From positions 248,001-312,000 of the forward strand of contig NZ_JARZFX010000003.1 of assembly GCF_036026595.1 (NCBI RefSeq): DNA of 64,000 bases. Reading direction: 5' to 3'. The position numbers and the translations under genes are program-made. Below, piece after piece: positions 16,579 through 26,140 of the stretch. A model generated the notes under the pieces. It ran no database searches. It saw only the letters and a program-made list of their open reading frames with translations, and was not told where the DNA came from. Source of the stretch: Virgibacillus_P tibetensis. GTDB taxonomy: Bacteria; Bacillota; Bacilli; Bacillales; Amphibacillaceae. Position 1 is the stretch's first letter, and each line of letters starts with the position of its first letter.

Positions 16579-17949
16579 ATGTATCAAACAGCAACTTTAA
16601 AAGAAAAATTAAAGTTATTCAGTTATATATTAATCCCAATTCTAATTACCCAGGTCAGCATGTATCTAATGAATATATTTGACACCATTATGTCCGGTCG
16701 AGCAGGTGCTCAGGATTTAGCAGGTGTAGCAATTGGCTCCAGCCTTTGGGTTCCAATATTTACGGGTGTAAATGGAATTTTATTAGCAATTACTCCTATT
16801 ATTGCCCACTTAACAGGAGCAAAAGAGAACCATGAAGTATCCAATAAAGTTCAACAAGGAATCTATTTGTCAGCTGCATTGGCAATGGTAGTATTTATCG
16901 CTGGCGCATTTTTAATTAATCCTATTTTGAATACAATGGACTTGGAGGCTCAAGTTCGCCATACGGCCAAATATTACCTTATAGCCTTAAGCACCGGAAT
17001 AATTCCATTGTTTATTTTTAACACATTACGTTGTTTTATTGATGCTCTTGGCCAGACACGGATTTCTATGATTATTATTTTAATATCATTACCATTAAAT
17101 ATTCTGTTTAACTATATCTTTATCTTTGGTAAGTTTGGCGTTCCAGCATATGGCGGGATTGGATCTGGTATAGCAACAGCCATTACGTATTGGTTAGTTT
17201 GTTTCATAGCACTAGGGATCGTTTACAAAGTGCGCCCATTCCGTACGTTTCGCATTTTTTCCAATTGGGTAAGACCATCAGTGAAGACATGGATGGAGCA
17301 GTTAAAAATTGGTGTACCGATTGGTGCTGCTATGTTTTTTGAAACAAGCATATTTTCTGCGGTAACATTACTAATGAGTGTATATAGCACATATACCATT
17401 GCCGCACACCAGGCTGCAATAAATTTCGCATCATTATTATATATGATTCCACTAAGCGTTGGAATGGCCTTAACTATTGCTATTGGCTTTGAACTCGGGG
17501 GAAAACGCTTCGCTGATGCACGCACCTATGGTTATATTGGAATCAGCAGTGGTATATTCATAGCAGTTTTCGCTGGCGTTGTACTGTATGTATCCAATGA
17601 CTTGGTTGCTTCCTTATACAGTGCTAACCCACAGGTTATTGAATTGACCAAGCAGTTTATCTATTACGCAATATTTTTCCAGCTGGCTGACGCATTTGGA
17701 GCACCGATTCAAGGGGCACTCCGTGGATATAAAGACGTTAATATGACTTTCCTCATAGCGTTTATTTCCTATTGGATCATCGGATTGCCTGTCGGGTGGA
17801 TATTAGCAAATTACACAGCACTCGAACCCTTTGGTTATTGGGTCGGTATCATTATAGGCTTAAGCTTCGGCGCAATTGCATTACTGTGGCGTCTACTGTA
17901 TATCCAAAAGAAGTATGCACTTGAGGGGAAGGATTGTCCAAAAGCATAG
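16579..17949 (+). CDS. MATE family multidrug/Na+ antiporter
   Basis: A 456-aa membrane protein with about twelve helices in two homologous halves. The N-terminal ILIPILITQVSMYLMNIFDTIMSGR and the second-half equivalent around GVPIGAAMFFETSIFSAVTL are characteristic of MATE exporters. It probably extrudes cationic drugs or metabolites in exchange for Na+ or H+. AAGGAAGC precedes ATG 16579. It is monocistronic and convergent with nupC. Confidence 0.9.
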   Translation: MYQTATLKEKLKLFSYILIPILITQVSMYLMNIFDTIMSGRAGAQDLAGVAIGSSLWVPIFTGVNGILLAITPIIAHLTGAKENHEVSNKVQQGIYLSAALAMVVFIAGAFLINPILNTMDLEAQVRHTAKYYLIALSTGIIPLFIFNTLRCFIDALGQTRISMIIILISLPLNILFNYIFIFGKFGVPAYGGIGSGIATAITYWLVCFIALGIVYKVRPFRTFRIFSNWVRPSVKTWMEQLKIGVPIGAAMFFETSIFSAVTLLMSVYSTYTIAAHQAAINFASLLYMIPLSVGMALTIAIGFELGGKRFADARTYGYIGISSGIFIAVFAGVVLYVSNDLVASLYSANPQVIELTKQFIYYAIFFQLADAFGAPIQGALRGYKDVNMTFLIAFISYWIIGLPVGWILANYTALEPFGYWVGIIIGLSFGAIALLWRLLYIQKKYALEGKDCPKA

Positions 17950-18002
17950 ACCAGCCCAGAGCGTCAAGCTGTCATAAAAGTTAAATTTTTTTTTGAGAAT
18001 AT

Positions 18003-18034
18003 GAAAGAAGCCACTCTAAAGGACGGCTTCTTTA
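18003..18034. terminator. Bidirectional terminator between MATE and nucleoside transporter genes
   Basis: AAAGAAGCC and GGCTTCTTT flank a 13-nt loop; the leftward direction continues into a run of T residues. Confidence 0.7.
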
Positions 18035-18038
18035 CCGG

Positions 18039-19223
18039 TTATAAGAATAGACCTACAACTGTAGCAGATAGAATCGATGCTAATGTTGCTCCGACTAGTA
18101 ATTTCATACCAAATCCGGATACACTAACTGCTTTTTCACTGTCAATTCCTTTTACAGTACCTGCAATGATACCAATGGAAGAGAAGTTTGCAAAGCTTGT
18201 TAAGAATACGGATACGATACCCACTGTTTTAACAGACATGTCATTCAGCATGGTTTGGAATTGAAGCATAGCCACAAATTCGTTCGTAACAATTTTCGTA
18301 CCCATTACGGATCCTGCCTGAATTACTTCACTCGGGGATATACCCATTAGTACTCCAATCGGCGCAAGCGCATACCCTAAAATCTGCTGTAATGTAACGC
18401 CGGCAAACGCTAATTGAATAAGCCAATTAACCAATTCCAATGATGCAATGAACGCAATCAGCATAGCAGCAACAATTAATGCAATCTTACCACCCTCAAG
18501 TGCACCATTACCCATTGCTTCAAATATACTTCTGTCATTCGTAACATTTTTTACATCAACATGATCTTCTTTAGGTACTCTAACTGGCGCAATAACAGAT
18601 GCAATCATTAGAGCACTGAACATATTCAGTGGCAATGCTACTAGTACATACTGTGGTGGCAGCATTTGCAAGTAGGCTCCTACAATTGAGGCAGATACCG
18701 AGCCCATTGCTGAAGCACTTACAATATACAACCGGTTTTTATCTAAATGATGAAACTGCGATCGAATTGCAATTAGCGCTTCAGACTGACCGAAAAATAT
18801 ACTGTTAACTGCATTAAATGATTCCACTTTTGGTAACCCGGTAACTTTTGAAATAGCTGTACCAATGTATTTAATAATCGAAGGAAGTATTTTCAGGTAC
18901 GTAAGAACGGAAAGGATGGTAGCGAAAAATATAATAAGTAGTAGTACATCAAAGAAGAATACGCCACCTTCTCCAACCTCCACCCCACCTAAGACAAAAT
19001 TTATACCCTCCAATCCAAATTCAATTAATTTATTAAAACCAGCCGCAATTCCATTTATAATTGCTTGGCCAATTTGTGTGGTGAACATAAACCAAGTTGT
19101 CAATACTTGCAAAACCAACATAATTCCAATGCCTTTATAATTAATATTCCTTTTATCATTAGACATCAAAAATGCTAGTCCGAGGACGACAACAATTGCT
19201 AAAACACCTAGAAGAATATCCAC
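18039..19223 (-). CDS. nupC: Concentrative nucleoside transporter (NupC type)
   Basis: NupC imports nucleosides with a cation. The protein has the NupC core (FFFDVLLLIIFFATILSVLTY, then the GQSEALIAIR motif in the substrate site) and the C-terminal LTSFANFSSIGI motif. The open frame can be extended to ATG 19259, but no RBS is found there. GTG 19223 has AGGGAGG 8 nt upstream and gives 394 aa, the usual family length. It lies next to a purine permease gene transcribed the same way, but a 200-bp gap suggests separate control. Confidence 0.9.
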   Translation of the reverse strand: MDILLGVLAIVVVLGLAFLMSNDKRNINYKGIGIMLVLQVLTTWFMFTTQIGQAIINGIAAGFNKLIEFGLEGINFVLGGVEVGEGGVFFFDVLLLIIFFATILSVLTYLKILPSIIKYIGTAISKVTGLPKVESFNAVNSIFFGQSEALIAIRSQFHHLDKNRLYIVSASAMGSVSASIVGAYLQMLPPQYVLVALPLNMFSALMIASVIAPVRVPKEDHVDVKNVTNDRSIFEAMGNGALEGGKIALIVAAMLIAFIASLELVNWLIQLAFAGVTLQQILGYALAPIGVLMGISPSEVIQAGSVMGTKIVTNEFVAMLQFQTMLNDMSVKTVGIVSVFLTSFANFSSIGIIAGTVKGIDSEKAVSVSGFGMKLLVGATLASILSATVVGLFL

Positions 19224-19434
19224 GGATGTAGCCTCCCTATATTTTGTAACTGTTTTCATATTGTTTGTTGCAAAGGATAGTGTACCAAGTCGTCAGACGT
19301 CATGCAAGTGATTGTCTTTTCTGTATATTTTTAATTCCTACCTTATTTGTTCCCTAATATCAATTCTTTTAACATTGTATTTTTTCGTACAAAAAAACCT
19401 CAGTAATTATCCACTGAGGTTCATAAGTTATTAT

Positions 19435-20727
19435 TTAGTGTGCTGGAAAGAAAATCATCTGCAATAAGAAGATAACACCAAACATATAGAGTATCCAATG
19501 TACTTCCCTACCTTTTCCACTAACAAACTTCAGTAAAGGATAGGTAATAAATCCGATGGATATTCCTGTAGCAATACTGGATGTTAACGGCATGGTTAGA
19601 ATAATTGCAAATGCTGGAAATGCCTCATCAAATGTTTTCCAGTCAATGCGGGCTAGACCTTCCATCATAAAGCACCCAACAATGATTAATATTGGTGCTG
19701 TGATCGCGGGTAAATTTGCAATAGCACCGATAATTGGAGTGAAGAAAATAGATAAAGCAAAAAGGACCGCTACAACAATAGACGTTAATCCTGTTCTCCC
19801 ACCTGCAGCAACCCCTGATGTCGATTCAATGTATGCTGTTGAGGGGCTGGTTCCAAACATGGACCCAACAGTTGTTGCAGTTGCATCAGCTAACAAAGCT
19901 GACTTTGCACGAGGCAGGTTACCATTTTTCATAAATCCTGCCTGTTCTGCCACTCCGATCATTGTGCCTGTTGTATCAAATATTGTAACTAATAAAAAGG
20001 CAAAGACTACGGTATAAAGCCCATTTGTAAAAACTCCAGCAATATCCATATCAAAAAAAACAGGCATTGGTGGCATAGATAATGGAGCCTGTGTAAACTC
20101 TAACTGACCAGTAAAAAAGGCAATTAATCCAGTAGCTATCATCCCCAGAAATAGCGCTCCCTTAATTCTCCTGACAAATAATATCAGCGTGATAAATAAT
20201 CCTGCCAATGCCAAGAGCGTCATCGGTTGGTGAAGATCGCCAAATCCAACTAGATTTGCTTCATTGGAAACTACGATACCTGACATCTTAAGACCAATAA
20301 ATGCTATAAATAGACCTATGCCAGATGTAATTCCAAATTTTAAGGATGGCGGAATTGCACCGATTAATGTTTCTCTTAACTTAGTAAGGCTTAGTAGAAT
20401 AAATAGAATACCTGCTAAAAATACGGCACCAAAAACTACTTGATAAGACAGGCCCTGTGTTGCCACTACACTAGCAAAGTATGCATTCAGCCCCATTCCC
20501 GGAGCTATTGCAATAGGGTAATTTGCAAAAATCCCCATATACAGTGTGCCCACTACTGCAGCAATAACTGTCGCCATAAATACTTGCTCAAAAGGTACAC
20601 CTGCAGCGGATAATATAGCCGGGTTAACGACAACAATATAGACCATTGTAAGAAAAGTAGTCATGCCCGCTATTAACTCGGTTCGGATAGTTGTATTATT
20701 TTGCTTTAACTTAAAGAAGTTATCCAT
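19435..20727 (-). CDS. Adenine/guanine/hypoxanthine permease (AzgA/PbuO type)
   Basis: This NCS2/AzgA-family permease (430 aa) takes up purine bases. Diagnostic stretches are RTELIAGMTTFLTMVYI at the N terminus, APGMGLNAYFA, and TSPSTAYIESTSGVAAGGRTG in the substrate region. The frame extends 30 codons upstream to 20817, but ATG 20727 (MDNFFKLKQNN) aligns with PbuO and PbuG starts. Upstream, TTGCAA-17-TAATAT with ACGAAT in the spacer loosely resembles a PurR box, which I could not confirm. Choice between PbuO and PbuG is not possible from sequence alone. Confidence 0.88.
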   Translation of the reverse strand: MDNFFKLKQNNTTIRTELIAGMTTFLTMVYIVVVNPAILSAAGVPFEQVFMATVIAAVVGTLYMGIFANYPIAIAPGMGLNAYFASVVATQGLSYQVVFGAVFLAGILFILLSLTKLRETLIGAIPPSLKFGITSGIGLFIAFIGLKMSGIVVSNEANLVGFGDLHQPMTLLALAGLFITLILFVRRIKGALFLGMIATGLIAFFTGQLEFTQAPLSMPPMPVFFDMDIAGVFTNGLYTVVFAFLLVTIFDTTGTMIGVAEQAGFMKNGNLPRAKSALLADATATTVGSMFGTSPSTAYIESTSGVAAGGRTGLTSIVVAVLFALSIFFTPIIGAIANLPAITAPILIIVGCFMMEGLARIDWKTFDEAFPAFAIILTMPLTSSIATGISIGFITYPLLKFVSGKGREVHWILYMFGVIFLLQMIFFPAH

Positions 20728-20887
20728 TAAAACACCATTCTTTCCGTATGATTTAATCAACATTTCTAATATTATTCGTTTTTTGATGCTTTTGCAATAT
20801 AAAACAGAAATTTGCATATAAAAATTAGCTGTACTCTAATAGATTGAGCCTGTACCTGCGATTACTCGCCCCACCGAAAATACACGC

Positions 20888-21042
20888 CTAAAGGGTTGAT
20901 CGCTGAATGAAACGGGCTGAACGCGGGATTACGCTGAAAAAGCGCTGAATTAATTGGTCTGAACGCGGGATTATGCAAGCCGACCGCTGGAAAAAGTGAA
21001 GCAATCGCTGAATGAAGGCAGGGGCAGCGGTCATGCCAAAAC
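20888..21042. repeat. Interspersed repeat family B, copy 1
   Basis: About 150 bp rich in GCTGAA, CGCGGGAT and AGCGATCGCTG-like words. It closely matches 55128-55264: AAAGGGTTGA, AAAAGCGCTG, ATTGGTC, TGAATGAAGGCAG and TCATG.CAAAACG occur in the same order and spacing. The open frames through it are a by-product. Confidence 0.75.
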
Positions 21043-21084
21043 GGTTGAATTACTTTCAGACCAGATTGACGGTTTTCATGCCTG

Positions 21085-21390
21085 CTGGAGTCTCCGTGTA
21101 TTTCCTGCGCTGGTGTTGTGCTTTGTTATAACATTATCTATTGCTATAGTGAATAAATACTCGCTATTTATGATTGTTGGTTGGAACGGAGGACAGTCGA
21201 CTCCTGCTCAGAACAGCACGACCGCAGCGGTGATTTGTGGGGATGGAAGGCTAACATCCTGTTAGCCCGAGGCTGAAGCCGTGCCGCGGCAAAGAAAACA
21301 CTGCAAAGCGAATGAAATGAAGCTGAGCAGATGTTGCACTTGTACCCGGAGTGGAAATCAACATAACAGTTACGACGTCTTTTTTTATCA
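21085..21390. repeat. Interspersed repeat family A, copy 3
   Basis: It has the same interior as copies 1 and 2 (GCGCTGGTGTTGTGCTTTGT, AGTCGACTCCTGC, GGCAAAGAAAACACTGCAAA, GATGTTGCACTTGTACCCGG), with internal deletions. It ends in CAGTTACGACGTC. It follows family B copy 1 directly, as in the group at 55 kb. Confidence 0.7.
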
Positions 21391-21510
21391 ACTGTGACCG
21401 TAAAAGTAACAAAACTTAGGATAGAAGCGAGCCTAAAAGTCTTAGTATCGGACAAAAGACTTCGCAATCCTATCAATCGAGCAGAGGAGGCCAGCTATCT
21501 CATTTAGTCA

Positions 21511-21549
21511 AAAAAAGGACCCCGCTTCGAATTTCTTCAAAGCGAGGTC
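21511..21549 (-). terminator. Terminator of odhAB
   Basis: A GACC.CGCTT stem pairs with AAGCG.GGTC around an 11-nt loop and is followed by a seven-T run in the leftward direction, 15 bp after the odhB stop. Confidence 0.85.
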
Positions 21550-21563
21550 TATCTATTTTAAAC

Positions 21564-22826
21564 TTATCCTTCTAATAATAAATCATATGGGTCTTCAAGC
21601 AACTGCTTAATACGTACCAGGAATTGTACTGCTTCTTTACCATCTACAATACGATGGTCATAAGAAAGTGCAAGGTACATCATCGGACGGACTTCAATTG
21701 TGTCATCCGGCATTACCATGGCACGTTTTTGAATGTTATGCATTCCAAGAATTCCAACCTGTGGTGCGTTTAGAATTGGTGTAGAAAGCATAGATCCAAA
21801 TGTACCACCATTTGTTATCGTAAATGTACCACCTTGCAGATCGTTCATTTGCAGCTCTTTGTTTTTTGCTTTATTACCTAGATTGCCAATTTCACGTTCA
21901 ACCCCTGCAAAGTCCAAGCGGTCTGCATCACGGACAACTGGCACTACTAATCCTTCTTCAGTAGATACTGCTATACCAATGTCATAGAATTTCTTTAGCA
22001 CAAGTTCGTTGCCTTGAATTTCTGCATTCAACAATGGGAATTCTTTTAAAGCTCCTACTACTGCTTTTGTAAAGAATGACATAAACCCAAGTTTAACACC
22101 ATGCTTATCTACGAATTTATCTTTACGTTCTTTACGAAGATTCATAACTGATGTCATGTCTACTTCGTTAAAAGTGGTTAACATTGCTGCTTCCTGTTGG
22201 ACTTCAACTAGACGCTTAGCAATTGTTTGACGACGACGGGACATCTTCACACGTTCAACCGGCTTATCAAATTCTTTTTTCTCGGATTTCTTCGCTTCTT
22301 CTTTTTTAGCAGGCTTGGATTCTTTCTTTTCATTAGCTCCTTTTGCCGCTGCATCTACATCTTCCGGACGGACTCTGCCTAAAGGATCCTGTGTACGAAT
22401 AGAGCTTAAGTCAATATTTAACTCGCGAGCACGCTTTCTTGCTGCAGGTGATGCAATAACATCACTTTTATTATCACTTTTCACTTCTTCTTTTTCAGGA
22501 GATTCAACTTTTTCTGCAGCTTCAGCTTTCTTTTCTTTTGGTTCTTCTTTAGTAGCTTCTTCCTCCTCAGAAGAAGTTCCACCAGCTTCCCCATTTTCAT
22601 TAATTTTTGCGATGACATCACCAACTTCAACGTCGTCGCCCTCTTCCCGTACAATTTCTGTTATTACACCAGAAATCTCAGCGTTAACTTCAACATTTAC
22701 TTTATCAGTTTCCAATTCTACTACTGGATCACCTTTTTCTATTTTATCGCCTTTTTTTACTAACCATTCGGCAATAGTTCCTTCTGTAATAGATTCGGCA
22801 AGTTCTGGTATTTTAATTTCGTTCAC
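21564..22826 (-). CDS. odhB: 2-oxoglutarate dehydrogenase E2, dihydrolipoamide succinyltransferase
   Basis: E2 transfers the succinyl group to CoA in the TCA-cycle 2-oxoglutarate dehydrogenase complex. The 420-aa protein has an N-terminal lipoyl domain (lipoyl Lys in ETDKVNVEV, about residue 42), a charged Lys/Glu-rich linker, a peripheral subunit-binding domain (SPAARKRARELNID) and the catalytic domain with the active-site motif SYDHRIVDG. It starts at GTG 22826 after AGGAGGAG and overlaps odhA by 14 bp, so translation is coupled. E3 is not in this window. Confidence 0.96.
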   Translation of the reverse strand: MNEIKIPELAESITEGTIAEWLVKKGDKIEKGDPVVELETDKVNVEVNAEISGVITEIVREEGDDVEVGDVIAKINENGEAGGTSSEEEEATKEEPKEKKAEAAEKVESPEKEEVKSDNKSDVIASPAARKRARELNIDLSSIRTQDPLGRVRPEDVDAAAKGANEKKESKPAKKEEAKKSEKKEFDKPVERVKMSRRRQTIAKRLVEVQQEAAMLTTFNEVDMTSVMNLRKERKDKFVDKHGVKLGFMSFFTKAVVGALKEFPLLNAEIQGNELVLKKFYDIGIAVSTEEGLVVPVVRDADRLDFAGVEREIGNLGNKAKNKELQMNDLQGGTFTITNGGTFGSMLSTPILNAPQVGILGMHNIQKRAMVMPDDTIEVRPMMYLALSYDHRIVDGKEAVQFLVRIKQLLEDPYDLLLEG

Positions 22827-25680
22827 TGGAATCTCCTCCTATTTCCGGGTTTATTGCTTTTTGTACAATCTGGTTTTGTTCTGTCTTATGGACATTTGGT
22901 ACACCCACAGCTGGTGCAGACCGTTTTGGCCTTCCAATATAACGCAACTGCTGACCTTCTTGTAAGAGATCTCTTAGATAATCATCTACAAAATCCCAAC
23001 TGCCCATATTCATCGGCTCTTCTTGCACCCATACTATTTCTTCGAGGTTCGGCAGTGCTTTAAGTTCTTTTGCAAGTTCCTTTTTAGGGAAAGGATAAAT
23101 CTGCTCAAGGCGTAATACACGTAACCAATCAAATGATTCCTCCGAGTTTTCAATTGCTTCTTCTATATCCACCATAACCTTACCACTGCCGATTAGTAAG
23201 CGTTTTGCCTTTTTCTTACTAACTTTCAGGTTGGGTTGTTCGCGTAGTGACTGAAATTTCCCCTCTGTAAATTCTTCAGCAGATGAAGCTATACGCTGGT
23301 TACGAATCAAACTACTTTTAGGTGTCATTAGTATTAATGGTCTAGCCTCTTCCCGACCACGCATTGCAGCCTGCCTACGAATCAAATGGAAGAATTGTGC
23401 AGACGATGTTGGATAAGCAACAATCCAATTATTTTCTGCAGCCATTTGCAAGAACCGCTCCAGACGTGCACTTGAGTGCTCTGGTCCCTGACCTTCATAA
23501 CCATGTGGTAACAGCATTACCATATTAGACTTTTCGCCCCATTTCGCACGAGCTGCAGAGATAAACTGGTCAAATATTACTTGAGCAGCATTGGCAAAAT
23601 CACCAAATTGTGCTTCCCATATCACCAATGTATTTGGGGATTGAACGCTATACCCATATTCAAATCCAAGCACACCTGTTTCAGACAACGGACTGTTTCG
23701 CACATCAAACGAAGCCTTTGCTTCATCTAATCCGTGCATTGGGCTGTATTTCTCACTCGTTTCTGTGTCATACAGAACAATGTGACGGTGAGCGAATGTA
23801 CCTCTTTCAGTATCCTGACCAGTTAAACGAATTGGAATTCCGTCCCGCAAAATAGAGGCATATGCTAAAGCTTCACCAGCGCCCCAATCTGCTTTGTTGC
23901 CTTCTTCCAGAACTTTTTCACGGCGCTTAAGGATTTTTTCTAATTTTTTGTAGCCATTAAATCCATCAGGGCGCTTTAGTAAACCTTGGTTTAGTGCCTT
24001 TAATGCATCCAGTTCAACAGCCGTCTCAAATTGATTAAGCCCATTTGTTAATGCTTCTGGCATATTTTTAGGCTGTTTTTTACCTGTTTCATTTTCTTTC
24101 ATACTATCATAAATATCGCGTAAGTGACGCTCCACTTTATCTGTTACTTTCTTAAACCCATCAGCATTCAGAACACCTTTTTCTTCCAGCACTTTAGCAA
24201 AAACATTTGCAGCTGATGGATGTTGATCAATATCTTTATAGAGCCTTGGCTGTGTTGATCGAGGCTCATCCATCTCATTGTGTCCATAACGGCGATAACC
24301 TACTAGATCAATAAGAAAGTCTTTATGGAACTTTTGACGGTATTCGTAAGCAATTTTAATTGCAGAAACACATGCAATTGGATCATCGGCATTTACATGA
24401 ATAATTGGAATTTCAAACCCTTTTGCCAAATCACTTGCATAACGTGTTGAACGTCCATCTTCCTGATTCGTTGTATAACCCACCAGGTTATTTGCAATAA
24501 TATGAAGTGTACCACCTGTATTAAAGCCTGGTAAATTACCTAGGTTTAATGTTTCCGCTACTACTCCTTCACCGATGAAAGCTGCATCTCCATGAATCAA
24601 GACAGGAATAGCTTTGTTCATATCTTGTTTCGGGTATCCACGTTCAGAACGTTCGTCCTGTGCTGCACGAGCAAACCCTTCAACGACAGGATTCACAAAT
24701 TCCAGATGTGACGGGTTATGCGCCAACCTAATACGTGTTGTCGTTTCGTCACCTTCTTTAACTTCCTTCGTTGCTCCAAAGTGATATTTCACATCACCTG
24801 TCCAACCATAGTTTATGCCCATAGACCCTTCGGAAGGAATTAATTCCTTATCAGGGGAGTGATGGAATTCAGAAAAGATTTTATCGTATGGTTTTCCCAG
24901 GACATGTGCCAACACCGATAAACGGCCACGGTGAGCCATACCCATCATAATATTATTAATTTTGTCAGTTGTTGCGTATTTTACAATTTGATCCAGCATT
25001 GGTACCATTGCTTCTAAGCCTTCAATTGAAAATCTCTTTTGTCCAACAAATGTTTTTTGCAGGAACCCCTCGAAACCTTCAACATGCGCAAGTCGCTCTA
25101 ACAACTGCTGTTTCTCTTCATCCGATAAATCTAATCGGGCTTCTCCAGCTTCAATTAAATCCAACAACCATTTTCGCTCGTCATCGTTGTTGACATGATC
25201 ATATTCAAATGTAATTGTGCCTGAATAATACTTTTTCAATTCTTTAATTACATCTAAACCATTTTCAACATTGCCTGGTGAGTTCTCCCACAACCAGGAT
25301 GCTGGCATATTCTTTAAATCTTCCTCAGTTAAACCATATGCTTGCGGATCAACTAATTCTGATTTACGTTCTTTTTCCAGTCCAACTGGATAGATATCTG
25401 CCTCCAAATGCCCAAAACGACGAATAGCCTCCACAAGTTTCATTGCCGAGGTAAGCTTTTTCACATCATTTATTGAAGTATTTTGAGGTGTCGACTGAAA
25501 TGTCTTGTCTGTTTGGGACAACCAATCAGGGGCTCCTTGCTGATCGAACATTTCCTTTATAGATGGATCTACCGCTTCTGGATCCTCTTTGTATAAATCG
25601 TATTGCTCTTCCACATACCCCATATTTGGACCATGAAATTCTGCCCAGAATCCTTGATTAGATTCTTCATTCTGTGCCAC
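22813..25680 (-). CDS. odhA: 2-oxoglutarate dehydrogenase E1
   Basis: The 955-aa thiamine diphosphate enzyme decarboxylates 2-oxoglutarate and passes the succinyl group to the E2 lipoyl arm. Visible features are the N-terminal 2-OGDH segment (FWAEFHGPNMGYVEEQY), the E1 core (MMGMAHRGRLSVLAHVLGK), the diphosphate/Mg motif GDAAFIGEGVV and a transketolase-like C-terminal half (LPHGYEGQGPEHSSARLERF). Length is normal for Bacillus OdhA. The start is GTG 25680 with a GGGGG ribosome binding site. A sigma-A promoter lies about 75 bp upstream. Confidence 0.96.
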   Translation of the reverse strand: MAQNEESNQGFWAEFHGPNMGYVEEQYDLYKEDPEAVDPSIKEMFDQQGAPDWLSQTDKTFQSTPQNTSINDVKKLTSAMKLVEAIRRFGHLEADIYPVGLEKERKSELVDPQAYGLTEEDLKNMPASWLWENSPGNVENGLDVIKELKKYYSGTITFEYDHVNNDDERKWLLDLIEAGEARLDLSDEEKQQLLERLAHVEGFEGFLQKTFVGQKRFSIEGLEAMVPMLDQIVKYATTDKINNIMMGMAHRGRLSVLAHVLGKPYDKIFSEFHHSPDKELIPSEGSMGINYGWTGDVKYHFGATKEVKEGDETTTRIRLAHNPSHLEFVNPVVEGFARAAQDERSERGYPKQDMNKAIPVLIHGDAAFIGEGVVAETLNLGNLPGFNTGGTLHIIANNLVGYTTNQEDGRSTRYASDLAKGFEIPIIHVNADDPIACVSAIKIAYEYRQKFHKDFLIDLVGYRRYGHNEMDEPRSTQPRLYKDIDQHPSAANVFAKVLEEKGVLNADGFKKVTDKVERHLRDIYDSMKENETGKKQPKNMPEALTNGLNQFETAVELDALKALNQGLLKRPDGFNGYKKLEKILKRREKVLEEGNKADWGAGEALAYASILRDGIPIRLTGQDTERGTFAHRHIVLYDTETSEKYSPMHGLDEAKASFDVRNSPLSETGVLGFEYGYSVQSPNTLVIWEAQFGDFANAAQVIFDQFISAARAKWGEKSNMVMLLPHGYEGQGPEHSSARLERFLQMAAENNWIVAYPTSSAQFFHLIRRQAAMRGREEARPLILMTPKSSLIRNQRIASSAEEFTEGKFQSLREQPNLKVSKKKAKRLLIGSGKVMVDIEEAIENSEESFDWLRVLRLEQIYPFPKKELAKELKALPNLEEIVWVQEEPMNMGSWDFVDDYLRDLLQEGQQLRYIGRPKRSAPAVGVPNVHKTEQNQIVQKAINPEIGGDSSERN

Positions 25681-25744
25681 GTTTTATACCCCCATTAGAA
25701 GTTAACTTTATCCGTTATGCAACGGTCTTTTACACTCACTCTTT

Positions 25745-25773
25745 ATTATAGAACTGACGAATGACTTCATCAA
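25745..25773 (-). promoter_or_regulatory. Sigma-A promoter of odhAB
   Basis: TTGATG (25773-25768), 17-bp spacer, TATAAT (25750-25745), reading left towards odhA. Confidence 0.65.
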
Positions 25774-25896
25774 CTAATATACCCTATTTTGGAGACTGAA
25801 ACAATGATATATGTCAAGGTTTATTATATATCAAATTTTCTAATGATTAAGTTAATAAACCCTTTGTGAATTTTTTGCTAAATATAATGTCTATGG

Positions 25897-25925
25897 TTCA
25901 CAATAAGAACATTATTAGGTATAAT
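25897..25925 (+). promoter_or_regulatory. Sigma-A promoter of the 35-aa gene
   Basis: TTCACA (25897-25902), 17-bp spacer, TATAAT (25920-25925), about 55 bp before a small gene with an AGGAGG site. Confidence 0.7.
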
Positions 25926-25981
25926 AGGGACATAATATAAAATGTACTCTTTTTACATAGATACAAAAGGAGGATGTACGT

Positions 25982-26089
25982 ATGACTATGAATTTAGCAT
26001 TACTAATAGGTGTAATTATTGTCTTTCTAACTTCTTGCTTCACATCAGGATATGAAGCAAAACCAGGGATTCCAAAAAGAAATCAGTAA
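25982..26089 (+). CDS. Small membrane or lipoprotein-like peptide (35 aa)
   Basis: The frame has AGGAGG 8 nt before its ATG, a good promoter upstream and a strong terminator just after its stop, so it is very probably a real transcription unit. The peptide is a hydrophobic N-terminal half followed by a short hydrophilic tail (GYEAKPGIPKRNQ). The junction LTSCF fits a lipobox, which would leave a mature lipopeptide of 17 residues; a single-span membrane peptide is the alternative. I do not recognise the family and assign no function. Confidence 0.65.
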   Translation: MTMNLALLIGVIIVFLTSCFTSGYEAKPGIPKRNQ

Positions 26090-26094
26090 AATAC

Positions 26095-26133
26095 AAAGCC
26101 GTCAAGTAACCTACAGTTACATGACGGCTTTGT
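26095..26133. terminator. Bidirectional terminator between the small gene and trmL
   Basis: AAAGCCGTCA..GTAAC pairs with GTTAC.TGACGGCTTT around a 5-nt loop, between converging genes. Confidence 0.8.
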
Positions 26134-26140
26134 TGTGAAT

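Noticed and set aside
19556..20017. 153-aa frame antisense to the purine permease gene
   Set aside because: Mirror of a conserved gene, no RBS, no family resemblance.
20728..20840. Possible PurR box or purine riboswitch before the purine permease gene
   Set aside because: Only one loose ACGAAT word and a mediocre promoter; no aptamer-like helices were found.
20996..21265. 89-aa open frame across repeats B and A
   Set aside because: It spans the junction of two repeat families and has no RBS or recognisable protein.
22315..22965. 216-aa Ser-rich frame antisense to odhB
   Set aside because: It is the shadow of the Lys/Glu-rich linker and lipoyl domain of odhB; the sense gene is certain.
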